A DNA stretch of 42,183 bases from an uncultured Microscilla sp. Lineage in GTDB: Bacteria > Bacteroidota > Bacteroidia > Cytophagales > Microscillaceae. The stretch spans positions 1 to 42,183 of the forward strand of contig NZ_CANLRP010000060.1 of the NCBI RefSeq assembly GCF_947493425.1, in the 5' to 3' direction. The notes below the pieces were generated by a model. That model searched no databases. It saw only the letters and a list, made by a program, of their open reading frames with translations, and was not told the DNA's origin. Positions 9,441-17,548 of this stretch are shown here, piece after piece. Each line of letters begins with the position of its first letter. Position 1 is the stretch's first letter. Both the position numbers and the translations under genes were made by a program.

Positions 9441-9863
9441 ATGAAAAGAACACATATATTTTTAGTTTTGGTGGCAATGGTTGCCGTATTTTCTCAAAGT
9501 TGCAAAAAGAAGAATGACAACCCCGCCCCTACCATCGAAAACCCAGAGTTGCTCAAAGCCTGGAAAGTAAGCCAGGCGTTGGAAGGCACCCTGGACGTAA
9601 CGGCTGAGTTTAGCCAATACCGCCTGACCCTTGCCGATGATGGCACTACCAAAAGCTATACGTTGGTAGACCGCACCGGCACCTCTAGTACGGGTACCTG
9701 GGCTTTGTCTACCGACAAAACCACCCTCACCCTTACGCCTGCCAGCGGCACCGCGGTTACTTATAGTTCGGTGAGCTTTAGTGCGTCTGAGCTGAAGTAC
9801 CAGGGCAGCACTACAGGCAAAGGTGGTTCGGTGACCATTAACTTTGTATTGGTACCCGCCTAA
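9441..9863 (+). CDS. Small lipocalin-like lipoprotein
   Basis: A 140-residue lipoprotein: signal peptide with lipobox SQSC, the acylated Cys being about residue 21, followed by KKKND. The mature part (LLKAWKVSQ..., GTWALSTDKTTLTLT, VTINFVLVPA) has the short beta-strand spacing and the KAWK/W-L opening of Bacteroidota lipocalin-like domains, which usually bind small hydrophobic molecules. Ligand and role are unknown. A closely related gene tail (INFTLVPA stop) occurs at 17288-17323, so the family member was once duplicated with the downstream locus. Confidence 0.75.
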   Translation: MKRTHIFLVLVAMVAVFSQSCKKKNDNPAPTIENPELLKAWKVSQALEGTLDVTAEFSQYRLTLADDGTTKSYTLVDRTGTSSTGTWALSTDKTTLTLTPASGTAVTYSSVSFSASELKYQGSTTGKGGSVTINFVLVPA

Positions 9864-9904
9864 ACCAGGCTTTAGCCAATCACCAGGCATTTGAACCCAT
9901 GACA

Positions 9905-9938
9905 CCGCCCTTCTCAAAATAGAGGAGGGCGGTTTTTT
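9905..9938 (+). terminator. Rho-independent terminator (copy 1)
   Basis: CCGCCCTTCTC pairs with GAGGAGGGCGG (one G-U) around an AAAATA loop, followed by six T. It lies 42 bases after the lipocalin-like gene. The same structure is repeated at 17367-17400. Confidence 0.92.
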
Positions 9939-9963
9939 ATTGCCTTATTTTGGAGTAAAATAG

Positions 9964-9993
9964 TTGACATTATAAACATTTTGTTTACATTTG
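9964..9993 (+). promoter_or_regulatory. Bacteroidota-type promoter of effector-like operon 1
   Basis: TTG (9964-9966), exactly 19 bases, then TACATTTG (9986-9993) matches the TTG-N19-TANNTTTG consensus of Bacteroidota primary sigma factor promoters. Transcription would start near 10000, giving a leader of about 85 bases. The identical arrangement is kept in copy 2 at 17426-17455. Confidence 0.75.
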
Positions 9994-10086
9994 AAATATA
10001 TACAACCACACTTATGAAATGCCGTACACAAAACCAAGGTTCGGAAAGAAATATTTATCTTTACATCAAGCACTATACAATAAGTT

Positions 10087-12531
10087 ATGAAACAAATACA
10101 AAACGAACAAGATCAAACACCGCAAAACCAGGCACCCCAACAACAGCGTCGTACTGATGACTCTCATAGAAGTAAGCACAAGCCCCACAAGGCAAAGCAA
10201 CGCCCGATAGACAGGAGCAAGCCCAAGCCTCACCAAAGCCACCAGCAACCCGTGGGCACCAGCGACTATACCCAGCAGAAAGAAGAGCAAGGGCAAATGC
10301 CGGTAAAAGGCGACTTGAAACTGCTGAACTGGAAAGTAGCCGAGCGGCCATTGGGCAAACACTGCAAACTATCGGTAGACTGCGCCATACTATATGCAGG
10401 CAAACCTTCGGTAGAGTATGGCATACTCAAGTCGAAAATGGGGAGCGCAACCGTGGCTGAAGCCAATATGAGTAAAAAAGGAGCCGCTTTGGGTAAGTAT
10501 TCGCGCAAACTGCTCGAACTCGACCTCAGCAATGGAGGCGTAATACTGGCAGATGGGGTAACATTAAGTGCGGGGATCAACCTGTTTGAGTTTAAAACTT
10601 CGCTCAGCGATATAAAAGGACTCAAGTCTAAAAATAACAAAATAGGCAAAGGAGTAGCAGGCATGGGGTTTGACATGGACTTTGCCAGTTTGTCTATCAA
10701 GGCAGCCTGCGAAGTAAGCAAGCAAACCCAAGGCAATGGATTGGTACGCCTGATAGCAGGTATGCCTGGCATAGAGTACGCCGTTGCTCACGACTTGCCC
10801 CTGAAGTTTCAGGTGGAGTTTAAGTTTTCGTTGCTGGGACCCGACCTGGATTTGCTCAAAAAACAAAAGCAGCTCTACAATGCCCTTGACAAAAAAGCTA
10901 CAGAAGTAGAAGGGCAAGCTCAACAACTCGAAAGGGTGAAGCAACAACAAAAAAACAACCAAAAGCTGCGCAAAAGAATAAGAAACCTGGAACGCAAGGC
11001 CGCCCAAATGAGTAAAAATGACCAAAAGGCCATTGCCACCTATAGAAAAGAACTAGAAGCCTTGAACAAAGAGTATGCGGAGTTTGTAAAAGCCCGCCAA
11101 CATACTGCCCTGCTCGACACCAAAGGGGTGCCCTTGAAAGACCGCCCCGCCAAAACCATCTATTACGACAACCCCCACATAGGCAAAACCACCACCGAAC
11201 AAAGCCAGTTTGTAAAAGGGCAAATACAAAAACTTGAGCAACAAAAAGCCACCAACAGCGCCAGCCTAAAACGCTACGCTGGACTAGGCGATAAACCTCC
11301 CAGCATACAAGCACTTACTGCACAAGGCAAAGTCATTAAAGCAGAAATTGCCCTTGAAAAGGCCAAGCTCAAGCAGCTCACTACCGAACTGAACCAAACG
11401 GCTAAAGAAATAGCTGAAGTGGGTGCCAAATACGAAACCAAGCTGGGGCGTAGGTTGGGCAAAGATTTGATGGCCAAGGCCGGACGCAGGTTGGCACAAC
11501 TCAACCTGATAGCCGAAGTAGTAGAAGCCCTGGCGTTTTTGCTGGCTTGGGCAATGGCTCCCGAAAGACTGACTTCTATATTTAGCGGTAAAAGTTCGTC
11601 AGACGGCACTGCCTTGCTTACCTTGATGGTGCAAGACCGCATGGAAGGCGACAAAACCCATAGCGTAAACGGCACCACCGACATACGCAAATCAAGCCAA
11701 CACGGTACCAGCAAAGAGGTGCTGGGCGGAGTCACCACCGACAACCCCAATGCCCACCGCAACGACAAGGGCAAACGCAAAATCGTGTTTAACAAAAAAG
11801 CCGAAGAACAGAAAAAAGCCAATGGCAAAATAACCCAATTACTAAAAATACTGGACACCCAACCCCAGGCAAGAAAATTATGGGGTGCCATGTTAGCAAA
11901 TGCGGTATTGAAAGGGCAACATACCTCGCTTATGAAAGAATTTACTGCGCAACACGCCCACGAATTGGTACGTATTGCCCAACGGTACGGCAACAAACTC
12001 GACCTTATAGAAGTAACGAACAAGCATAACCGAGCCACTACCGACAAAGGTACTACCATGGACGACTACTTGGCGAAGCTAGAGGGGGTTTGTGCCCGCA
12101 CCCTGGACCCTACCATAAAAAAGGGCCAAGAAGATAACCCCAAGGTAGACCGCGAAAACCAACACGTGGTGCATGATAAAGGGCTGGAGAAGGAGAAAAA
12201 GCCTTTAACAGGAGAAGCGAAAAAAGGCAGAAGTATATCTAAAAACACTGTCAATTATAAACCTAAAGGTCGTTACATCATAGAAGGAGTAGATAAGTCT
12301 TCTTATGCTATAGATTCAGAGCTTATCCTTAGGTTTTATGGTACTTACCACGGACAAAAGGCAGATTTTAATGGTATAAAAGTAGTAGTGGTAGAGTCAC
12401 CTCGAACAGTGAAAGGCACACGTTATGTAAGAGTTAAATTTCCCTATGATCAGGAAGTGGTAATTCAAAAAATCAATAAAAGCGTTTACTTTACCCCCGA
12501 TTTAGGCAGTTTTTATGTGAAAATTAATTAA
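10087..12531 (+). CDS. Large coiled-coil protein, candidate polymorphic effector, paralogue 1
   Basis: The family is not recognised. The 814-residue protein has no signal peptide. Residues 1-63 are a disordered Q/K/H-rich leader almost identical to paralogue 2. Residues about 75-250 form a beta-rich body domain containing LFEFKTSLSD and GKGVAGMGFDMDF; paralogue 2 has MEFKTSMKDA and GKGVMGMGFDFDP. About 258-460 is a long Lys/Glu/Gln-rich coiled coil, and about 474-495 a hydrophobic helix. A helical region with MDDYLAKLEG and a conserved hinge (KVDRENQHVVHDKGLEKEK, about 695-713) leads to a C-terminal tip of roughly 98 residues (GRYIIEGV ... GSFYVKIN). Base composition turns more AT-rich at the hinge. 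A MORN protein starts 5 bases after the stop. This layout resembles polymorphic toxins and injected effectors, but no catalytic motif is recognised in the tip. Confidence 0.8.
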   Translation: MKQIQNEQDQTPQNQAPQQQRRTDDSHRSKHKPHKAKQRPIDRSKPKPHQSHQQPVGTSDYTQQKEEQGQMPVKGDLKLLNWKVAERPLGKHCKLSVDCAILYAGKPSVEYGILKSKMGSATVAEANMSKKGAALGKYSRKLLELDLSNGGVILADGVTLSAGINLFEFKTSLSDIKGLKSKNNKIGKGVAGMGFDMDFASLSIKAACEVSKQTQGNGLVRLIAGMPGIEYAVAHDLPLKFQVEFKFSLLGPDLDLLKKQKQLYNALDKKATEVEGQAQQLERVKQQQKNNQKLRKRIRNLERKAAQMSKNDQKAIATYRKELEALNKEYAEFVKARQHTALLDTKGVPLKDRPAKTIYYDNPHIGKTTTEQSQFVKGQIQKLEQQKATNSASLKRYAGLGDKPPSIQALTAQGKVIKAEIALEKAKLKQLTTELNQTAKEIAEVGAKYETKLGRRLGKDLMAKAGRRLAQLNLIAEVVEALAFLLAWAMAPERLTSIFSGKSSSDGTALLTLMVQDRMEGDKTHSVNGTTDIRKSSQHGTSKEVLGGVTTDNPNAHRNDKGKRKIVFNKKAEEQKKANGKITQLLKILDTQPQARKLWGAMLANAVLKGQHTSLMKEFTAQHAHELVRIAQRYGNKLDLIEVTNKHNRATTDKGTTMDDYLAKLEGVCARTLDPTIKKGQEDNPKVDRENQHVVHDKGLEKEKKPLTGEAKKGRSISKNTVNYKPKGRYIIEGVDKSSYAIDSELILRFYGTYHGQKADFNGIKVVVVESPRTVKGTRYVRVKFPYDQEVVIQKINKSVYFTPDLGSFYVKIN

Positions 12532-12535
12532 CCCA

Positions 12536-13273
12536 ATGAAATATACTAAACTAAAAAATTATAGCTTATGTATCCTGTTGTTGCTTTTGCCCGTTTGGGC
12601 AAAGGCTCAACGCTCCATAGAGTTTACCTGGCAAAAAGAGCAAGAATACCGGGCAGGCAAACGCTATACTGAAGAAAAACATTATAAAAAGGGCAAATTG
12701 CACGGTGTGTATAAGAAGCTAGATGCAACAGACAATGTGGTAACTAAAGGTTGTTATGTGGTAGGCAAACGACACGGCAAATGGCGGGAGATGATCACAA
12801 TGTATGGTACTTATCATTATATACAATATACTTATCGTTATGGGACACTAAAAAAAATATATGAATACAAAGGTTGGGGAGAAAAAAAAGATTCCATAAA
12901 ATATGTAACCCGTTGGTATAACCTAACACCAGATACCAGAAATTATACAATGCATGAAATTTTATGGGATGTAAAATACCTAGGGAAAAAAAACGAAGAA
13001 GAAATATATATAGTTAAAAAAGGAATAACAGTTTACCATAAAATAAAGCGTTGGGACAAGGGAATACCTTGGGAAATAGAAGAAAAAAAAGCCTTATATG
13101 ACCAAAATGGCAATAGCTTAGGCTTAAAAAAACATGGTTATTGGGCAATATGGAACGAAGACGGCACCCTGCAAAAAGAAACCTGGTATGACATGGGCAA
13201 GCTCTTGCGGCAAAAGCGGTATGAGGGGGGCAAGTTGGTAGAGGATAAAAAGTATTCAAAACTAAGGCGATGA
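12536..13273 (+). CDS. Exported MORN-repeat protein (YwqK-like), candidate immunity partner 1
   Basis: A 245-residue protein with a signal peptide ending near WAKAQ (about residue 24). It contains MORN-variant repeats of the YwqK type: GKLHGVYKKLD, GKRHGKWREM, and a C-terminal block HGYWAIWNEDGTLQKETWY followed by RQKRYEGGKLVEDKKY. YwqK-family proteins are annotated as antitoxins beside toxin genes, and MORN proteins often bind membranes or partner proteins. It starts 5 bases after the effector-like gene and overlaps the next gene by four bases (ATGA), so the three form an operon. Two paralogues lie at 20085 and 20853; all three keep identical ends but differ in the middle third (about residues 85-140). 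Confidence 0.8.
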   Translation: MKYTKLKNYSLCILLLLLPVWAKAQRSIEFTWQKEQEYRAGKRYTEEKHYKKGKLHGVYKKLDATDNVVTKGCYVVGKRHGKWREMITMYGTYHYIQYTYRYGTLKKIYEYKGWGEKKDSIKYVTRWYNLTPDTRNYTMHEILWDVKYLGKKNEEEIYIVKKGITVYHKIKRWDKGIPWEIEEKKALYDQNGNSLGLKKHGYWAIWNEDGTLQKETWYDMGKLLRQKRYEGGKLVEDKKYSKLRR

Positions 13274-14157
13274 TTATACTTATTACTATAAATGTGGTAT
13301 TATGGATATGGCAAGCTACCTACAAAGGTAATAGTGAAACTCCTTTGTCTATTACTTTTACCGCTTATGCCATTTCTTTAGTGATAGCGGGTGCACTGGT
13401 GATGGTATATTTGCAGCCTGTTGTATTTATTTTATATATAGGCATAGTGCCCATAGTAATACATGGGTTAATATACCTACACCTGATATACAAAAGTGAT
13501 ACTATAGAGCACGCAAAACAAATACTAAAAAACTACGGCAGGGCTCAAGAGAATACTCAACCTGATAGCATCGAACTATCTCCAAAAACCAAGTATCTCC
13601 ATGAGCAAGTAGCATTTTTGCACGAAAAAAAAAAGCGGCTTCATAACAATGTAAAAGCAGCCATAGGGCAAAAAAAGGTTTTGCTAAAGCTTTCACCCCA
13701 CAAACGTTTACCACATATTCAGGGGCATATCAAACAGTTGAAACAAGTACAAGATCAATTAACTACTTTAGAGCAAGCGTATGATGATTTTGCTCAATTA
13801 GTCAAGTCAGTGTATGACCAAAAGCTCATTTCGACCACTTCTCACCAAGCACTATTAAAAGAGGTAGGGCTTTATCAAGCAGCAATTGTGTTATTACAAA
13901 AAGAAAGGCGTGATTGTGTAGAAGCATTGAACCAACTGAGACCTACAGTAGAAAAACCTGCGTCTTATTATTTACACCAACAACATAAGCAACAAAAGCT
14001 AAAACCATCAAGAAAACTCAAACGACTTGATAAACAGGCAAGTACTTTATGGCAGTCGTTTGACTTACAAAACGAAGAAGTATTTTGGAAAGCATACAAT
14101 GCTATGATTGGCCTGGCTCGAAACCAACAAGCACATATACAACAAACAAGTAAGTAG
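13270..14157 (+). CDS. Membrane protein with cytoplasmic coiled coil, unknown function
   Basis: The 295-residue product is not recognised. It has about three hydrophobic segments in the first 75 residues (IILITINVVLWIW, LSITFTAYAISLVIAGALVMV, VVFILYIGIVPIVIHGLIYL), then a long Lys/Gln/Leu-rich helical tail (about 85-295) with heptad-like spacing. The start overlaps the stop of the MORN gene (ATGA), indicating translational coupling. No counterpart follows the second MORN gene at 20085-20792, so the operons are not simple copies. Confidence 0.65.
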   Translation: MIILITINVVLWIWQATYKGNSETPLSITFTAYAISLVIAGALVMVYLQPVVFILYIGIVPIVIHGLIYLHLIYKSDTIEHAKQILKNYGRAQENTQPDSIELSPKTKYLHEQVAFLHEKKKRLHNNVKAAIGQKKVLLKLSPHKRLPHIQGHIKQLKQVQDQLTTLEQAYDDFAQLVKSVYDQKLISTTSHQALLKEVGLYQAAIVLLQKERRDCVEALNQLRPTVEKPASYYLHQQHKQQKLKPSRKLKRLDKQASTLWQSFDLQNEEVFWKAYNAMIGLARNQQAHIQQTSK

Positions 14158-14169
14158 TTTTTGTAATCA

Positions 14170-15006
14170 TTGCACTCGCCTTGGGTATACGCAGTGACCT
14201 ATTACCCCGATATTTCGCCTATGGAGGGCTTACGTAAAATATACAGGTATAATTCGCCTTTCAACCATAGAATGCTGAGCGAATATGGGCTAAAGCCCAC
14301 GTTTAGCGTGAATATGAAAACTTTTGAAGAGTTTTGGCTCAAGCACAAAGCCCAACTACAAACCGGGCAAGGCTACGACTGGAACATAGACCCTGGACAA
14401 AGGGTATTTATCGATCTGAAAGTGATTAGTTTTAAGCGTATAAGAGAGCTGGCAGAAAATGAGAAAAACCTCAGCGATGAGCGCTACCGCAAGGCTACTC
14501 CCTGGGAGGTGTGGCTCAGAAAAAACATAGACCAAACTGCCTGGGACGATTTGGTCAATATGGCTTTTGACGATGCCGTACAGCTACAGCTGCCCCCTGG
14601 TGGCAAAGACCCTGACGGTGAGCCCAAGAAAGTTATTTACCCATTGGATGCGGTGAACCGCCATGAAAGGCCTGAAGAAAAGTATAATAAGACTTATTAT
14701 GGGGAGGATATTTATCAATTGGATAAAGAAGGGGAAGCTGATCCAGATAACTCTACCAGTCTGGTATCACAAAACCCGATTCTAGCCCGTGGAAAAGTAA
14801 TGAGTAGAAAGTATGTAGTGAGTGAACATAAAGGTTTTTATTATGATCAGGAAGATTTAGAAAGAAAATATTGCTATTACCCTGTAACTCTTGTTAAGAC
14901 CAATAAACAAGCTGTACATTATATCTACAGGGTGCAAGCAAAACAAGCAGGAAATATGTCTCGAAGTCAAGTAATGAATAGTCAATACCTTTATCTAAAG
15001 AAATAG
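14170..15006 (+). CDS. Orphan C-terminal module of a polymorphic effector-like protein (5' end missing)
   Basis: This open frame begins right after an in-frame stop (14164) at a TTG. The first ATG is at 14221, inside apparently conserved sequence, and there is no signal peptide. It therefore looks like the 3' part of a longer gene moved or truncated here. Residues about 1-145 (PWVYAVTYYPDISP, WEVWLRKNIDQTAWDDLVN) are richer in GC, ending in a hinge (DGEPKKVIYPLDAVN, then PEEKYNKTYYG). After the hinge comes an AT-richer tip of about 105 residues (YQLDKEGEADPD ... YLYLKK). The same hinge recurs as a remnant at 15751-15885. A lipoprotein gene starts 4 bases after its stop. It could be an orphan toxin-tip cassette or a pseudogene; no family is recognised. 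Confidence 0.6.
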   Translation: MHSPWVYAVTYYPDISPMEGLRKIYRYNSPFNHRMLSEYGLKPTFSVNMKTFEEFWLKHKAQLQTGQGYDWNIDPGQRVFIDLKVISFKRIRELAENEKNLSDERYRKATPWEVWLRKNIDQTAWDDLVNMAFDDAVQLQLPPGGKDPDGEPKKVIYPLDAVNRHERPEEKYNKTYYGEDIYQLDKEGEADPDNSTSLVSQNPILARGKVMSRKYVVSEHKGFYYDQEDLERKYCYYPVTLVKTNKQAVHYIYRVQAKQAGNMSRSQVMNSQYLYLKK

Positions 15007-15010
15007 TTGA

Positions 15011-15691
15011 ATGAAAAAAGTAACTTTATCAATATTCCTAATTATCCAAATATCTTTTTTGTCTTGTAAGCCCATCAAAGATAATAAAGCTATAAAAAAA
15101 AATGGCTTCAAGGGGGTACACAACCTACAGTCGTTAAATAACCTGATAGTACGCTGTAATGTGTATCAAAAGAAACAGTCTGACAATACCCTAATTCAAA
15201 TACAAAAAAGGTTTAAAGGAGAGCCTGCTACTTTGAAGAAAGTAGTTAGGCTTAAAAAAAGCACCTTAAATTTGATGCAGTTTATCAATAAATTAAGGGT
15301 AAGTTTGATAAAAAATGCTGGGCAAGGTATTAATGAAAACACTCATACTTTGATGACACCTCATGAAAAACAAAAAGTGAGACAATACATGGTCATAGAA
15401 AAAAACGCTTATGTACTAGAAAAAAAACTAAATAACTATGTGTCATTTATCAATAAAGAATATCAAGAGTTTGGTATACCTAAAATGCTTTTGATAGCGA
15501 AAGGAAATGAGCATAATATCTTGTATAAAGATGACCCTATTAAGTCTAAACAAAAGTTTGTTGAACTCTATTTTGAGAATACTCCTGTTATTTTGGCACT
15601 TGCTTATTTGAGTTGTTTTCAAAACACTGTCCTTCGTTACGAGGAAGAGGTTTTCAAATACATGATATTAAGTTTGGTAGATAAGAAGTAA
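15011..15691 (+). CDS. Lipoprotein of unknown function, candidate immunity protein
   Basis: A 226-residue product with signal peptide and lipobox LSC (Cys about residue 19). The mature part is Lys-rich and mostly helical, and matches no family I recognise. It starts 4 bases after the orphan effector module and has its own strong terminator, so the pair forms one transcription unit. Its AT-rich composition matches the tip of the preceding gene rather than that gene's body. By position it may neutralise the upstream tip; this is inference only. Confidence 0.65.
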   Translation: MKKVTLSIFLIIQISFLSCKPIKDNKAIKKNGFKGVHNLQSLNNLIVRCNVYQKKQSDNTLIQIQKRFKGEPATLKKVVRLKKSTLNLMQFINKLRVSLIKNAGQGINENTHTLMTPHEKQKVRQYMVIEKNAYVLEKKLNNYVSFINKEYQEFGIPKMLLIAKGNEHNILYKDDPIKSKQKFVELYFENTPVILALAYLSCFQNTVLRYEEEVFKYMILSLVDKK

Positions 15692-15700
15692 AAGCAAGAT

Positions 15701-15734
15701 AACGCAGTGGCTCAAGTAGTCGCTGCGTTTTTTT
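15701..15734 (+). terminator. Rho-independent terminator after the lipoprotein gene
   Basis: AACGCAGTGGC pairs with GTCGCTGCGTT (two G-U pairs) around a 7-base loop, and the stem's last T's run on into a T tract (15728-15734). It lies 10 bases after the stop at 15691. Confidence 0.85.
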
Positions 15735-15750
15735 GTGGTAAACATTATCA

Positions 15751-15885
15751 ATGCTTGCTCAACCTGCCCCCACAGGCAAAGCCCCCGATGGTGAGCCCAA
15801 GAAAGTGATTTACCCGTTGGATGCGGTGAATCATCATAAGGCACCTGAGGAGAAGTATAACAAGACGTATTATAAAGCTGGGTAG
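15751..15885 (+). pseudogene. 44-codon remnant of the effector hinge
   Basis: Translation from the ATG at 15751 gives a short peptide with DGEPKKVIYPLDAVNHH then PEEKYNKTYY and a stop. It matches the hinge at about 14602-14700 in the orphan module at protein and DNA level. It has no body upstream and no tip downstream, so it looks like the scar of a former tip cassette rather than a working gene. Its last codons form the left arm of the hairpin at 15871. Confidence 0.75.
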
Positions 15886-15917
15886 AGTACTACCCAGCTT
15901 TATAATCATATTTTTTT
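15871..15917 (+). terminator. Long perfect hairpin with T tract
   Basis: A 15-bp perfect inverted repeat (15871-15885 with 15890-15904, core AAAGCTGGGTAG) with a 4-base loop is followed six bases later by seven T. It contains the stop codon of the hinge remnant. It probably ends transcription, although the symmetry would also suit a recombination end or protein site. Confidence 0.7.
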
Positions 15918-15952
15918 GACAAATCGCCGTTTTATTTTCTAAAAACGTTTTT

Positions 15953-17269
15953 ATGAAAAACCTACTTGATAAGCTTCTCTTGATGGTACTTGGCTTGGCT
16001 TTATCGCCCTTGCAAGGCTGTCAACCTTCTGCCCAACACAATTTTATCATGGCTAAAGACACTTGCTTTAGAAATAGCCTGCCAATCAATCCGACAATTA
16101 AATACGGCATGGCAACGGGTCAGGACAATTTCCAATATCCGCATATCTACAAATCTTTACTACATATGCCAGGGGTAAATATCATTAAAGATTCGATGGC
16201 TTTTTTATCAAGAGATAAAGAAATAAGGATTACACACTGGAAAGCATCCAGTGCTGAGGGACGCCATAAAAAGTTGATGAAAGAAGTACTTACCTATAAT
16301 GATTTAGCAAAGTTTAATGACTATGTAGCAACACAAAAAATGTTTATAGCAGACTCCAGTATGCAAATAAAAAGTAATGTAATGTATAAAAATTGCAAGC
16401 ATCCTCACTTTATTATGCAAGGCGCTACAAAAACACATCATTATTTTATGAAAACCGAGCTAAGTGGTTTGCCATTAATCAAAAACAAAGTGTTGAAGAA
16501 TTGTTTGATACGTTTTCCTAAAAAGCTAAAAACAAAGTACTGGGGAACTGTACATCAGATGTTAGCCAAAACTGGATACATACAAACTGATACTGTAAAG
16601 TTAAAGCAAAATTTGGCAGAAGTAGCTTTAGAAGAAGCGTTTTACAAATATATAGAGGAAGAAGGCGCCAACTTACCTTTTAGTTTTACAGTATCGATGG
16701 ATGCTTGTTTTAAAAACAAAATTAAACCTCATCAAGGTATTAAATATCATTCAGTTTTTGATACACTTTATGCCTACCGGGTACCTGTCATCAACAACTC
16801 ATCTCCAAAAACTTACGCAAACAAACAATTGTCAGATTATCAGATGTTTTCTTCACCTGATAGCAAAGTATTGGTTACTGCCTGGCACGGGCATGCTGTC
16901 TTAACTGACCAAAAAGATAGAAAAGGTTATATAAATACGGCCCCTTGGACACATACGTACTTAGGCTTAAAGGTATTTAATAACATGGCAATAGGTCATC
17001 AAGTGTTTAGCAATGATAAAACAGTAAAAGTGGTTAAAAATGTAATGTATGAGAAATGTAATAACCCACACTTTATTATGCAGGGTGAAAATGAACAGCA
17101 CATTTATTTACTTAAGAGTGAATTGAGCAATGTACCAATTGTAGGCAAACCAGTGATAAAAACCTATTTAATACGGTTGGCAAAAGATGCTACTGATAAA
17201 TATTGGAATACTGCCCACCAAATGCTACAAGAGTTCGGGTATGATGCACCTAAAAAAGTGCAGGATTAG
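15953..17269 (+). CDS. Lipoprotein with an internal tandem duplication, unknown function
   Basis: A 438-residue lipoprotein with signal peptide and lipobox LQGC (Cys 23). The mature protein is two diverged copies of one domain, about residues 38-210 and 250-430. Each copy begins with CF(R/K)N followed by an IKY motif. Each then has I(R)ITHW or VLVTAW, a central NVMY(K/E)(N/K)C-(K/N)(H/N)PHFIMQG block, a K(T/S)ELS strand, and ends KYW(G/N)T(V/A)HQML. The conserved Cys pair in each copy may form disulphides. The family is not recognised. It lies between the two effector-like operons, so it may be part of the island. Confidence 0.75.
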   Translation: MKNLLDKLLLMVLGLALSPLQGCQPSAQHNFIMAKDTCFRNSLPINPTIKYGMATGQDNFQYPHIYKSLLHMPGVNIIKDSMAFLSRDKEIRITHWKASSAEGRHKKLMKEVLTYNDLAKFNDYVATQKMFIADSSMQIKSNVMYKNCKHPHFIMQGATKTHHYFMKTELSGLPLIKNKVLKNCLIRFPKKLKTKYWGTVHQMLAKTGYIQTDTVKLKQNLAEVALEEAFYKYIEEEGANLPFSFTVSMDACFKNKIKPHQGIKYHSVFDTLYAYRVPVINNSSPKTYANKQLSDYQMFSSPDSKVLVTAWHGHAVLTDQKDRKGYINTAPWTHTYLGLKVFNNMAIGHQVFSNDKTVKVVKNVMYEKCNNPHFIMQGENEQHIYLLKSELSNVPIVGKPVIKTYLIRLAKDATDKYWNTAHQMLQEFGYDAPKKVQD

Positions 17270-17287
17270 TCAGTTTGCTTTGGGTGG

Positions 17288-17323
17288 GCTACTGCCATCA
17301 ACTTTACGCTGGTGCCTGCCTAA
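17288..17323 (+). pseudogene. Remnant 3' end of a lipocalin-like lipoprotein gene
   Basis: Codons reading ATAINFTLVPA-stop match the end of the lipoprotein at 9441-9863 (SVTINFVLVPA-stop). The spacer after it is also related (CCAGGCATTTG in both), and then the near-identical block begins. Only the last dozen codons survive, directly after the unrelated 15953-17269 gene. It marks the left edge of the locus duplication. Confidence 0.7.
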
Positions 17324-17366
17324 ACTACGTTCTGGAAGAAAACCAGGCATTTGGATCAATAAAAAA

Positions 17367-17400
17367 CCGCCCTTCTCAAAATAGAGGAGGGCGGTTTTTT
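17367..17400 (+). terminator. Rho-independent terminator (copy 2)
   Basis: The sequence is identical to 9905-9938: an 11-bp stem with one G-U, loop AAAATA, six T. Here it follows the gene at 15953-17269 and the lipocalin tail. Confidence 0.9.
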
Positions 17401-17425
17401 ATTGCCTTATTTTGGAGTAAAATAG

Positions 17426-17455
17426 TTGATATTATAAACATTTTGTTTACATTTG
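17426..17455 (+). promoter_or_regulatory. Bacteroidota-type promoter of effector-like operon 2
   Basis: TTG, 19 bases, TACATTTG, as in copy 1; the only change inside the spacer is C to T right after TTGA. The two operons should therefore be expressed together. Confidence 0.75.
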
Positions 17456-17548
17456 AAATATATACAACCACGCTTATGAAATGCCGTACACAAAACCAAG
17501 GTTCGGAAAAAAATATTTATCTTTACATCAAGCACTATACAATAAGTT

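Larger units (their letters stand above)
9905..10276 (+). repeat. Duplicated terminator-promoter-leader-N-terminus block, copy 1
   Basis: This block aligns without gaps to 17367-17738 (offset 7462). By eye I count five base differences: three in the noncoding part and two in codon 4 of the gene. Similarity drops sharply after codon 63. It marks a locus duplication or gene conversion tract. Confidence 0.95.
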
